Origin: Rhodospirillales bacterium
GTDB taxonomy: Bacteria; Pseudomonadota; Alphaproteobacteria; Rhodospirillales; Casp-alpha2
Reading direction: 5' to 3'
Length of the DNA stretch: 33,016 bases
Assembly (NCBI GenBank): GCA_013203955.1
Contig: JABMOY010000120.1
Coordinates: 1 to 33,016 of the forward strand
Shown here: piece by piece, positions 15,344-23,604 of the stretch
Numbering within the stretch: position 1 is the stretch's first letter
Layout: each line of letters begins with the position of its first letter
Notes under the pieces: model-generated
Told to the model about the DNA's origin: nothing
What the model saw: the letters and a program-made list of their open reading frames with translations, nothing else
The model's database searches: none
Program-made: the position numbers and the translations under genes

Positions 15344-17919
15344 AACGCGCGACGGCGGCGGCGCAAAGTCGCCACCCCAACACCCCAAATTCCCACCAGA
15401 ACAGGACCCGCGACAAGGTTGAAGAGGGTCAGCCGGCGCCCGAGGCTGTCGACCTCGTTGCGGATTTGCCGACGCAGGGTTCGGAGTTCCCGGCGGGCGG
15501 GCAGTAACTCCATCCGGAATTTCTTCAAATCCGCTTTGATTTGATCAGGCAGTTGGCCTTTTTTCACCGAACCGGCGGTTTCCGAATACTGAGCGATCCG
15601 GCCTTCAATATCGGCAACCCGCCGGGCCAGCGCCGTTTCCTGTTCGCGGAATTTCCGCTCCGCCGACTGGAACAGGTCGGCGACCCGGGTGAACGGCCGT
15701 TGAAGGTTGCCCCGGGACCGGATGGCGATCAGCGCCGCGTCGCCACTGGCGTATTCTATAATGTTCAGCAGAAAAGCCAGGTTGTCGTTAAGCGGTCGCA
15801 CAACCACCTGCCCGCCGACGTTCGATTGTTGCAGGGAAAAGGGATCGAACAGCCAATCGATGTCGGCAATCACGAATACCGGCGCCCCCGGTCCGCCCAG
15901 GCGCCCGGTTGAACGCTTTAGATGCCCGCTCGCCTCAGCCCCTTTGGGCGAAGATGAAAAGGCGCTATCGAACGGCCCATCAAGCACCGCGGCGATGACG
16001 CGACGGCGACCATCGGGTTTGAAGACCTGCGTTAATTCACGAGGCGCCTTGCCGGCGAAATTTTTCCTAGCCAAGACGCCGCTGTTTTCCGTGGTCGTGA
16101 CCAACGCCGTGCCGCGCCCGGCATCCAGCAGTTCCAAGGCGCCCGGTTCGACCATGAAGACCTCGTTCAAATCCGCCGTCGCCGGGTGAGAGTTCGACAG
16201 ACCTTTCTTAGACACCCGCATCCAAAACGGGAAGCTCATCCGGCCCTGTTTTTGATCGGCGACCACAGAGGCCAATTCACCATCGCCAACGACGCCATCG
16301 CCCAAGTATTTGACGCCATATTTTTGCAGGATATCGGAGATGTCGTTGATCTCATCGGAAGGCGACGGATTGACGATATTGCTGGCCCGGTTAAAACGAA
16401 GATAGGGGTCCATCATGACGACCAACCCGCCGCCCTTCATGACGAACTGGTCGATGGCGTAAAGCATTTTTTTTCTGAGAATGGTCGTATCAATCAGCAA
16501 CAGGACATCCAGCCCGTCGGGAAGTGCGTCCTTGAAATGGGGAATGACGGCCAAGTCATAGGCGCGCCTAAGCTCGGCCATGAACGACATACCCTCTCGG
16601 TTTCCGGTCGCCGCCGTCGGCGGCAGAAGCGGGCTGATAACGCCGATTTTCGGGGTTCGGGTGTGGGTCAAGCCGTTTAGGCCCAAGGCAATATCGTATT
16701 CGAGCAACCGGTCGCGGCGGATATCCAGGTAAGGGATATTGCCGCTCCGCCCGCCTTGCTGAAACGTCATGCCTAAGAAGAAATTATCCCCCGACGACAT
16801 CGGGATGCGTTTGATGCCGAATGCCTGGGCTTTAAGTTCCTCGTCCGTGTCGGGCAAGGGATCGATGGTCCGCAAGGATAGCCGGCCACCGGAACGCGCC
16901 GCCAAAGTTTCCAGAAGATCCTTGACCCGCCGGGCGTGGGATTTGATCTGGGCCGGGACGCTGGGTTCATTAGCGCTCCAATAAAGGGTGATTTCAGTGC
17001 CGCCCGGCAATTTGCCGAGGACATCCAGAGTGCCCTCGTGAGGGGTGAATTCCTTTTCCGCCGTCAGGTCGAGACCGCCGGGGACGCGGGTGGATAAGGG
17101 AATTAATATCCCGAGCACGCTGGCGACCAACAAAATCTTAGCCCAGACTCCGGTGGTCCCGGCGCCAGAGGAACCCCGGTAACGGGACCGGATGACAATT
17201 CCGGCGCCGGCCAGCGCGGCCACAGTTACGGCGACGGCGTAAAAGACACCGGCGAAATCGATCAGGCCGCGACCGAGCCGGACAAGCCAGGTATTGGAGC
17301 TGTAAAGGGCCAGGACCTCAATGGCGGCGGGTGGTATCTGGCCGTGAAGCAAGCGCCCGAACACGTCCCATCCGAATAGCAGCAGCACGAAAAGCAACGC
17401 CAGGCTGACGACGAAGGCGCCGACCTGATCTCGCGACAAAGCGGCGGCGAACAACGAAACGGCGTAATAAACCGCCAACATCAAAGCCGCTGCCAGATAC
17501 CCCGCCAACAGCACGCCTGGGTCGGGATCGCCCAGGTAATAAACGGTTGCCGCCAAGGGCAGCGTAAACAGAAGCGTCGCCAGCAAAACCACATAACCGG
17601 ACAGGAACTTGCCGGCGACGACCGCGCCCATCCTGATGGGAAGCGTCAGCGTCAATTCGACGCCCCGGTCGCTGTGCTCATCGACCCAGGACCGCATCGC
17701 CAAGGCGGGCACCAAGATCAAGGACACCCATGGCAGAAACGTCAACATGGGCCGGATTGAGGCCTCGTCGGTAGCGTAAAAATCGGCGATCAAAAAGACG
17801 CAGGCCGCCAGCGCCGCCAAAAAACCAAGTTGAAATAAGTAGCTCAGGGGCGCGAACAACAACAACCGCAACTCATGGCGGAACACGGCACCCGTGCCTG
17901 TAAATAATCCGCCGTTCAT
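15340..17919 (-). CDS. ABC-2 permease fused to GldG-like extracytoplasmic domain
   Basis: This large membrane protein of 859 residues has two parts. Residues 1 to about 245 form a six-helix ABC-2/GldF-type permease (SWVDEHSDRGVELTLTLPI is the typical cytosolic loop). After another helix near 265-285 comes a GldG-type domain (about 290-800), with LGVMSP-like IGVISPLLPP and the helical DQFVMKGGGLVVMMDPYLR motif. A coiled-coil segment (about 745-825) and a last helix close the protein. GldF and GldG are separate proteins in gliding Bacteroidetes; fused forms occur in Proteobacteria without gliding, where the function is unknown. It overlaps its ATPase gene by 4 bases. Confidence 0.85.
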   Translation of the reverse strand: MNGGLFTGTGAVFRHELRLLLFAPLSYLFQLGFLAALAACVFLIADFYATDEASIRPMLTFLPWVSLILVPALAMRSWVDEHSDRGVELTLTLPIRMGAVVAGKFLSGYVVLLATLLFTLPLAATVYYLGDPDPGVLLAGYLAAALMLAVYYAVSLFAAALSRDQVGAFVVSLALLFVLLLFGWDVFGRLLHGQIPPAAIEVLALYSSNTWLVRLGRGLIDFAGVFYAVAVTVAALAGAGIVIRSRYRGSSGAGTTGVWAKILLVASVLGILIPLSTRVPGGLDLTAEKEFTPHEGTLDVLGKLPGGTEITLYWSANEPSVPAQIKSHARRVKDLLETLAARSGGRLSLRTIDPLPDTDEELKAQAFGIKRIPMSSGDNFFLGMTFQQGGRSGNIPYLDIRRDRLLEYDIALGLNGLTHTRTPKIGVISPLLPPTAATGNREGMSFMAELRRAYDLAVIPHFKDALPDGLDVLLLIDTTILRKKMLYAIDQFVMKGGGLVVMMDPYLRFNRASNIVNPSPSDEINDISDILQKYGVKYLGDGVVGDGELASVVADQKQGRMSFPFWMRVSKKGLSNSHPATADLNEVFMVEPGALELLDAGRGTALVTTTENSGVLARKNFAGKAPRELTQVFKPDGRRRVIAAVLDGPFDSAFSSSPKGAEASGHLKRSTGRLGGPGAPVFVIADIDWLFDPFSLQQSNVGGQVVVRPLNDNLAFLLNIIEYASGDAALIAIRSRGNLQRPFTRVADLFQSAERKFREQETALARRVADIEGRIAQYSETAGSVKKGQLPDQIKADLKKFRMELLPARRELRTLRRQIRNEVDSLGRRLTLFNLVAGPVLVGIWGVGVATLRRRRRAF

Positions 17920-18629
17920 GGCGCTGTTCCGGCCAGCCTGCGGAAAGAGTCCGCGAGCCGTCCCTTGTCATCGGCTAAGTTGCTCGGCGTATCGTCGGCA
18001 ACAATGCGCCCACCCGCAATGATGACGGCGCGGGTACAAACTTCCTCGGCCTCTTCAAGGATATGGGTCGACAGGATGATGGCCTTTTTCGGGGAAACGG
18101 AGCGGATCAAGGCGCGGACCTGTTCCTTTTGCATGGGGTCGAGCCCGTCCGTGGGTTCATCCAGGATAAGAACGGGCGGATCGTGCAGGATCGCTTGGCC
18201 CAGCCAGGCGCGCTGCCGCCAGCCCTTGGACAGAGATTTCATCGGTTTGTCGAGGGCGGATTTTAGGTCAATCAACGAACAAACCCGGTCGATTGCCTGG
18301 CCGAGGTCCGACCCGGAAAGCTCCCGGCTTTCTCCGCAAAAGGTCAGGAACTCCCGCACCGTCAGATGAGGAAAGCCACCGGCGGCTTCCGGAAGATAGC
18401 CCAGACAAGATTGCGCGGCGCTTGGGGCCGTGGCGATATCATGGCCGCATATGCGGGCGCTGCCGCTGTCAGCATCGAAGAAGCCGGTCAGCAGCCGCAT
18501 GGTCGTCGATTTGCCGGCACCGTTGGCGCCCAGGAACCCAACGACGTCCCCGGCGGCGATGGAAAACGACACATCATCGACGGCGTTCAGGGCGCCGAAC
18601 CGTTTCGTTAGGTTTTTTGCTTCTATCAT
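17916..18629 (-). CDS. ABC transporter ATP-binding protein, GldA-like
   Basis: This ABC-2-type ATPase of 237 residues partners with the GldFG-like permease directly downstream (4-base overlap). Motifs are Walker A GANGAGKSTTMRLLTG, signature LSKGWRQRAWLGQAI, Walker B ILDEPTDGLDP and the switch His in STHILEEAEEV. The LSKG-x-RQR signature is usual for GldA/CcmA-type exporters. What it exports, or whether it is an assembly device, cannot be said from the sequence. Confidence 0.9.
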   Translation of the reverse strand: MIEAKNLTKRFGALNAVDDVSFSIAAGDVVGFLGANGAGKSTTMRLLTGFFDADSGSARICGHDIATAPSAAQSCLGYLPEAAGGFPHLTVREFLTFCGESRELSGSDLGQAIDRVCSLIDLKSALDKPMKSLSKGWRQRAWLGQAILHDPPVLILDEPTDGLDPMQKEQVRALIRSVSPKKAIILSTHILEEAEEVCTRAVIIAGGRIVADDTPSNLADDKGRLADSFRRLAGTAP

Positions 18630-18666
18630 AATGGTTTGAGTATAGCTGATTAAGTCAGACGAAAGA

Positions 18667-18873
18667 TCATTTGCCGAAGAAACCGGCGGCGATAAAAAGC
18701 CCGAGGCTGACCCAAGTTATGGCGTAACCCGACTTTAGGATAAAACGCGCGGTCTTGGTGCTGATCCGGGATTCTTTTTTCAACAGGACGCTCCCGGCGG
18801 TGGCGATCACGGCGCCGACCACCGCCAGGGCAATAATGATCTGTCGTTGCAACAAGGGCGCCAGGAATTCCAT
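18667..18873 (-). CDS. Small membrane protein with two helices, function unknown
   Basis: This open frame of 68 residues has two hydrophobic stretches (about 11-30, IIIALAVVGAVIATAGSVLL, and 47-66, YAITWVSLGLFIAAGFFG) joined by a short basic loop. It begins 41 bases after the second importer ATPase on the same strand and so may be the last gene of that operon. The ribosome site is weak (CGGGG). I do not recognise the family; the two helices make chance coding less likely. Confidence 0.5.
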   Translation of the reverse strand: MEFLAPLLQRQIIIALAVVGAVIATAGSVLLKKESRISTKTARFILKSGYAITWVSLGLFIAAGFFGK

Positions 18874-18914
18874 GGACGAAACCCCGAAATATTTGAAATG
18901 GCGGCCGGCCGGTT

Positions 18915-19784
18915 CTATTCAGCGCGTTTCGAGAAGGCATCGAGGAAGTCGTTTTGATCACCCGTCCGCTTGAAGCTTTTGAGCGCTTCCTCATGCAGGA
19001 GTTCCATGGCCTCGCGCTTGTACTCATAGGCTTCGGTGGAGCCAAGCATGTGAAAGTCCCTGGGCCGGGGAAGTTTAATATCAATGATCTGGCGCACGGA
19101 CGTCGGGCGGTTGGACAACACCACCAGCCGGTCGGCGAGGAAAATCGCTTCTTCGATCTCGGATGTTACAAACAGGTTGGTGCGGCGGTTTTCCTCGAAA
19201 AGGCGCACGAAAAATTCCTGCATCAACTCGCGCGACATGGCGTCCAGGCCGCGGAAAGGCTCGTCCATAATCATCAACAGCGGCTTGTTGATCATGGCGC
19301 GGGCCAATTCCGCGCGGCGCTGCATGCCGCCGGACAATTGCAGGGGATATTTATCCTTGAATTCGCTTAAACCGACTTTATCAAGAATGGCGTTTGCTTC
19401 GGCTTCCAGCTCCTCGCCCTTCAGGTCACCGCGAAGCTTGGGCCCGAAAACGACGTTTTGATAAGACGTCAGCCAAGGCATCAATGCCGTTTCTTGAAAC
19501 ACCACCATGCGGTCGTGGCCGGGCCCGGTGACGGGGGTGCCGTTAATCAGGATTTCGCCGGATTCAGGAAAATCAAAGCCGGCGACCAGATTCACTAACG
19601 TCGATTTGCCGCAACCCGACGGCCCCACCATCACCGTTAATTCGCCCGGCGTGATGGTCAGGTTGAAATCCGAGATAACTTCCTCGCGGCTCCATTCCTC
19701 GCCGTAACCCCGGCAGACGCCCTTCAGCTCGACCGTAGTTTTGTCGTCGGTGGCATTGGAAATTTGTGGACTTGATTTCGACAT
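18915..19784 (-). CDS. Nitrate/sulfonate-type ABC importer, ATPase subunit 2 (switch His missing)
   Basis: This ABC ATPase of 289 residues is of the SsuB/TauB/NrtD type. Walker A is GPSGCGKS (54-61), Q-loop Gln97, signature LSGGM (150-154), and Walker B MIMDEP with Asp174-Glu175. At the place of the switch histidine it reads TSE (Ser208) instead of THD. The partner ATPase at 20656-21492 keeps this His but has a degenerate signature, which points to a heterodimer with one active and one inactive site. It is the fifth gene of the importer operon, 12 bases after the second permease. Confidence 0.9.
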   Translation of the reverse strand: MSKSSPQISNATDDKTTVELKGVCRGYGEEWSREEVISDFNLTITPGELTVMVGPSGCGKSTLVNLVAGFDFPESGEILINGTPVTGPGHDRMVVFQETALMPWLTSYQNVVFGPKLRGDLKGEELEAEANAILDKVGLSEFKDKYPLQLSGGMQRRAELARAMINKPLLMIMDEPFRGLDAMSRELMQEFFVRLFEENRRTNLFVTSEIEEAIFLADRLVVLSNRPTSVRQIIDIKLPRPRDFHMLGSTEAYEYKREAMELLHEEALKSFKRTGDQNDFLDAFSKRAE

Positions 19785-19796
19785 TAAATCCTCGGG

Positions 19797-20654
19797 CTAA
19801 AACAGGCGTCGCCACGGCATGGACATGATGCCGATGTAGCGGATGAACGAACTGGAAAGATAACCGGCGATGCCGATGGAAATCATGCCGACGATGACCT
19901 GGGCGACGGTGCCGCCCATGTAGGAGCTCCAGATGAAAAATCCGAGCCCGCCGCCGCCTTGCTGGCCGCCGCCGGAAATCATCTCGGCCGCCAGCACCAC
20001 TTCCCAGGTGATCCCCATGCCGACGGCGGCGCCGGTGAAAATCGACGGCAGGGTGCCCGGCAGAATGATCCTCCAGAACAGGTCCCACTGGGTCGCGCCC
20101 ATGGATTGGGCGGCGCGAAGGTATTGGGTATCGATGGTGCGGGCCCCGCCCAGCACATTGATAACGATGGTGAAGAAAGCGCCCAGGAAGGTCACGAAGG
20201 CGATCGACATTTCGGTGGTCGGCCAAAAGATGATCGAGGCCGGCACCCAGGCCAACGGCGGAATGGGGCGCAGGATTTCAAACGGCGGGAAGAAAATGTC
20301 CCGGAAATACTTATTGACCGCCAACATCAGACCGAAGGGGATGCCGATAATCATAGCAACGATGAACCCGGCGAAGACCCGAAACGTGCTCAGATACCAA
20401 CTTTCCCAATAACCGGGATATAGAATAATTTTAGACCAGGCTTTCACAACTTCGGTTGGCGGCGGCACCTTGCCGATCCAGGGGGCTTCGACGCCGAACC
20501 ACATTTTGAAACGCGAACCGATCTCCCATAAAACAACAAAGCCGATCAGGGCGACGATGCCCCGCCACAAGGACTTGTTGCTCAGAGCCTTCGACAGTTT
20601 CGAGCGTTTCACCGGAACCGTCGTGTCATGCGCGCTTTGTACGGCATCAACCAT
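19797..20654 (-). CDS. Nitrate/sulfonate-type ABC importer, permease subunit 2
   Basis: This permease of 285 residues is of the SsuC/TauC family, with about six helices (first near IVALIGFVVLWEIGSRF). The coupling loop YLRAAQSMGATQWDLFWRIILPGTLPSIFTG is present at about residues 165-195. I start it at ATG 20654, one base after the stop of ATPase 1, with AGAGGGAG upstream; the frame is open further but overlaps ATPase 1. With permease 1 it probably forms a heterodimeric channel. Confidence 0.9.
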   Translation of the reverse strand: MVDAVQSAHDTTVPVKRSKLSKALSNKSLWRGIVALIGFVVLWEIGSRFKMWFGVEAPWIGKVPPPTEVVKAWSKIILYPGYWESWYLSTFRVFAGFIVAMIIGIPFGLMLAVNKYFRDIFFPPFEILRPIPPLAWVPASIIFWPTTEMSIAFVTFLGAFFTIVINVLGGARTIDTQYLRAAQSMGATQWDLFWRIILPGTLPSIFTGAAVGMGITWEVVLAAEMISGGGQQGGGGLGFFIWSSYMGGTVAQVIVGMISIGIAGYLSSSFIRYIGIMSMPWRRLF

Positions 20655-20655
20655 T

Positions 20656-21492
20656 TTACGCCAGCTCCCTCTCGCCCGCTTCGAAGGCCTTGATGGCTTC
20701 TTCGTGAACGGCGTCCTTCGCTTCCCCAACCAGCAGGCGGAATTCCTCCGATGACAGGGTCTTGTAATCCCGGGGCCTGGGGATGTTGACGTCGACGATC
20801 TTCTTGGTCTTGGCCGGACGCGTCGTCATGACAACGACCCGGTCGCCCAGGAAGATCGCTTCTTCCAAGTCATGGGTGATGAAAAAGATCGTCACCTTGG
20901 TGCGGTCATACACTTCCAGCAGAGCTTCGTGCATGATGGATTTTGTCAACGAGTCCATGGCGCGATAAGGTTCGTCCAATAGAAGCACCTTGGGGTCATT
21001 GATCAGCGCCCTGACGATTTCGGCGCGCCGCGCCATGCCCGATGAAACCTCGCCGGGAAATTTATTGCCGACGTCGACAAGCCCCGCTTCCGCCAACAGA
21101 TCGGCGGCTTTGTCTCTGGCGTCGCTCTTGTTCATGACGCCTTGCACGATAGGGCCGTAAGCGACGTTGTCGATCAGAGTTTTCCAGGGGAACAGGGCGC
21201 CGCTCTGGAACACCACGACCCGGTCGGCGCCTTGTTCGGCAATTGGTTTTCCTGCCCCACACAGTAAATCGCCATCCAGGTAAATCTCGCCCTTGGTAAC
21301 GGAATGGAACCCGGCAATGGCGTTGAGCAGCGTCGTCTTGCCGCACCCAGACGGGCCAACGATCATGCAGACTTCGCCGGCGGCGATTTCCAGCGAACAG
21401 TTGTCCACCGCCATGACGTTGACGCCTTCCGGGTCATAAATCTTGGTGACATTGCGGATGCTGATCGCGCCCTTGGTTGCTGTTTCGGCCAT
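20656..21492 (-). CDS. Nitrate/sulfonate-type ABC importer, ATPase subunit 1 (degenerate signature)
   Basis: This ABC ATPase of 278 residues starts at ATG 21492, overlapping the permease 1 stop by one base (TAATG). Walker A is GPSGCGKT (46-53), Q-loop Gln96, and Walker B LLLDEP with Asp173-Glu174; the switch His207 in ITHDLEEA is intact. The signature reads VSSGM (149-153) instead of LSGG(Q/M). The longer open frame upstream is a shadow of the permease gene. Together with ATPase 2 it gives a pair in which both deviations would fall in the same composite ATP site. Confidence 0.9.
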   Translation of the reverse strand: MAETATKGAISIRNVTKIYDPEGVNVMAVDNCSLEIAAGEVCMIVGPSGCGKTTLLNAIAGFHSVTKGEIYLDGDLLCGAGKPIAEQGADRVVVFQSGALFPWKTLIDNVAYGPIVQGVMNKSDARDKAADLLAEAGLVDVGNKFPGEVSSGMARRAEIVRALINDPKVLLLDEPYRAMDSLTKSIMHEALLEVYDRTKVTIFFITHDLEEAIFLGDRVVVMTTRPAKTKKIVDVNIPRPRDYKTLSSEEFRLLVGEAKDAVHEEAIKAFEAGERELA

Positions 21493-22370
21493 TACCGGCC
21501 CTCCAGCGCCAAGGCGCGAACGCGCCATTGCATCATCCGGTTGCCGGCCATCCGCACCAAGGCCGAGGAAACCCAGCCGACAAAGCCCAGCGTCAGCATG
21601 CCGATGACCATGGTGACGTAGGTTATGTTCATGTACGAATCGACGATCATGTAACCGAGGCCAAATTGCCCGGACACCATCTCGGCGGCGACCAGCGAGA
21701 ACCACGCAACCCCGATGCTGATTTGCAGGCCGGTGAAAATGAACGGCAACGACCCGGGCACGACAACGTGCCAGAAAACATGCCGCGGCTTCGAGCCCAG
21801 GCAATTGGCGGCGCGGAAATACGATTCATCGATTGAATCGACGCCCAAAAGCGTGTTCAGGGTGGTAACGAAAAACGACGCCAAGGTCGCCAGATAAATG
21901 ACCGGCGTCTCAAGTCCCGAGAACATCAAGATCGCCAAGGGCACCCAGGCCAGGATCGGGATCGGGCGCAGGGTTTCGAGAAGCGGGAAGGTGTAATCGC
22001 GAAACGTTTTGGACCAGCCCATAAACAATCCCAAGGGAACGCCAAGACCGGTGGAGATGGAAAACGCAATCAGGATGCGCCGGCAACTGACGATGACATG
22101 ATCGTAATATTCCGGGGTAAACAGTGAAATCCCCCAGTCGGGATCGGGGTTCAGCCACTCGGTGATAACCTCGACAGGCCCCGGCAACTTGCTAAAACGC
22201 GGGAGCTTCCATCCCTCAACAAATAAATAATACGTTCCAATCCAAAGGCCGATGCCGAAAATCATCAGGTAAGGCGTCGGCGTTTTAAGGCTGGCTTTCC
22301 ACTTATGAAGTGTCATGGCCAAGCCTGTTGGCGCTTCTTGAATTACCGTTGTTGATTTTTTTTCAGTCAT
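21492..22370 (-). CDS. Nitrate/sulfonate-type ABC importer, permease subunit 1
   Basis: This permease of 292 residues is of the SsuC/TauC type. Its coupling loop YFRAANCLGSKPRHVFWHVVVPGSLPFIFTG matches that of permease 2 in type, and membrane helices flank it. It follows the binding-protein gene after 103 bases that hold a terminator-like stem and a tandem repeat, so it is probably made in smaller amount than the binding protein. Sulfonates, including methanesulfonate, are the likely cargo because of the divergent msm operon; nitrate or taurine cannot be excluded. Confidence 0.9.
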   Translation of the reverse strand: MTEKKSTTVIQEAPTGLAMTLHKWKASLKTPTPYLMIFGIGLWIGTYYLFVEGWKLPRFSKLPGPVEVITEWLNPDPDWGISLFTPEYYDHVIVSCRRILIAFSISTGLGVPLGLFMGWSKTFRDYTFPLLETLRPIPILAWVPLAILMFSGLETPVIYLATLASFFVTTLNTLLGVDSIDESYFRAANCLGSKPRHVFWHVVVPGSLPFIFTGLQISIGVAWFSLVAAEMVSGQFGLGYMIVDSYMNITYVTMVIGMLTLGFVGWVSSALVRMAGNRMMQWRVRALALEGR

Positions 22371-22389
22371 CGTAAACCTAGGGCACTAA

Positions 22390-22421
22390 TACGTTTCTTA
22401 TAAAATACGTTTCTTATAAAA
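22390..22421. repeat. 16-bp perfect tandem repeat between binding-protein and permease genes
   Basis: TACGTTTCTTATAAAA occurs twice without a gap (22390-22405 and 22406-22421). It lies just before permease 1 and after the terminator-like stem, with respect to transcription. It may be a recent slippage duplication or a doubled RNA-processing or protein site. Confidence 0.85.
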
Positions 22422-22426
22422 ATCAC

Positions 22427-22457
22427 AAAAAGGGCCCCGATTTTTAGATCGGGGCCC
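22427..22457 (-). terminator. Terminator/attenuator after the importer binding-protein gene
   Basis: On the minus strand, GGGCCCCGAT/ATCGGGGCCC (10-bp perfect stem, 6-base loop, 22432-22457) is followed by TTTTTGTGATTTTT. It sits 17 bases after the binding-protein stop and inside the importer operon. Partial termination here would give abundant binding protein and less of the four downstream subunits. Confidence 0.85.
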
Positions 22458-22473
22458 AAATATTGCGTACGAC

Positions 22474-23604
22474 TTACTTAGGCATTTTGTACATAGAAAG
22501 CGGAACGCCATCAATCTTACCAAGAGGACTGCTTAATCCCCGGGCCTTCAGGACTTTACGAGCCATGCCGTCCCAAACGGACTCGGCACGCAACGTTTTC
22601 CGCTTACCAAACTTTTTCTTGTCCGCCAAGAAAGCGGTAGAGGCCGCCAGCATCGTCTTGACTTTATCGTTAAAGATAAAATCAAGCGTCAGCTTATTGG
22701 CTCCGTTTTCATCCCTGTAGAGGGAAGCCCACAAAATCTTCCGATCAATGCCTTCGGTTTGATCATCGGCCATTTTGGCGACAGCATTTGCATTGCCTAA
22801 ATCAGCAAGAAAAATCTGTGCATCCAACTCGGCTTCCAACCAACCTCTGTGGACATCGGGACGGTCTTGAATGATCTCATTCATCATGACCAAGAAGCCC
22901 GCATCACCGGAATCGTCACCCTTAAAATCAGCACCGGTTGCTCCTCTACGAGCAATTCCGAGCATTTCAATTTTCGATGCCGTCGGTTCCCAAATCGCGG
23001 CACCGGCAATTTTGCCGGCTTCGAGATTTTTGGTGATGTTTTCGATGTTCTGATTCAGATACTTCGAAGGTTTGATGCCGGCTTGCTCGAAAGCCAGTAA
23101 AGCAAAGCGGTCGGTACAAGCACCATGAGGCGCCGCGATGAGTTTTCCATCCATCCACTTGACGGCTTCCAAACCATTTTTGAATTTGGGAGCACTATTG
23201 GGAACGAGGAAAATATTACATTGCTGCTTTGAAGTTCCCAAAACAGAGATCATACGAAGATCGACCTGCTTTTCTCTCATCGAAGAGACAATCGCGGGCA
23301 TATCACCCATATAACCAATGTGGTTTTTTTCACCGAGAAGCTTACCGACGATGACCGAACCTTGAAGGCCGATCTCAAACTTTGCGGTTGAGCCTTTGGG
23401 AAGATGTTTCTTCCACAAATTTTTCGAGTTGACCACGACACCTGACCAAGACTCAGTGTAATAAGGCTGATACCCAATAACCAAGTGAACAGCCTCACCC
23501 GGTTTTCCGAAACCGACCTTTGCCGAGGCAGGGGCGGGTGCCCCGACCGTCAATGCCGCGACGGCGGCGGAAGCACACAGTGCTTTTAAAAACGTTTTAT
23601 GCAT
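22474..23604 (-). CDS. Nitrate/sulfonate-type ABC importer, periplasmic binding protein
   Basis: This binding protein of 376 residues has a clear signal peptide (MHKTFLKALCASAAVAALTVG, cleavage near ASA-KVG). It is of the SsuA/TauA/NrtA type, as seen in the domain pattern VHLVIGYQPYYTESWSG, IGYMGDMPAIVSS and a late AAIWEPTASKIE. I start it at ATG 23604, preceded by GGGAGAG; TTG 23607 is one codon earlier. It is divergent from msmA across 724 bases. By position it corresponds to MsmE of known methanesulfonate clusters, but the substrate is inferred. Confidence 0.9.
   Translation of the reverse strand: MHKTFLKALCASAAVAALTVGAPAPASAKVGFGKPGEAVHLVIGYQPYYTESWSGVVVNSKNLWKKHLPKGSTAKFEIGLQGSVIVGKLLGEKNHIGYMGDMPAIVSSMREKQVDLRMISVLGTSKQQCNIFLVPNSAPKFKNGLEAVKWMDGKLIAAPHGACTDRFALLAFEQAGIKPSKYLNQNIENITKNLEAGKIAGAAIWEPTASKIEMLGIARRGATGADFKGDDSGDAGFLVMMNEIIQDRPDVHRGWLEAELDAQIFLADLGNANAVAKMADDQTEGIDRKILWASLYRDENGANKLTLDFIFNDKVKTMLAASTAFLADKKKFGKRKTLRAESVWDGMARKVLKARGLSSPLGKIDGVPLSMYKMPK

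Noticed and set aside
15340-18629. Gliding motility machinery from the GldA/GldF/GldG similarity
   Set aside because: The other gliding genes are absent, and fused GldFG-like proteins are found in non-gliding Proteobacteria; only an ABC-2 system of unknown cargo is supported.
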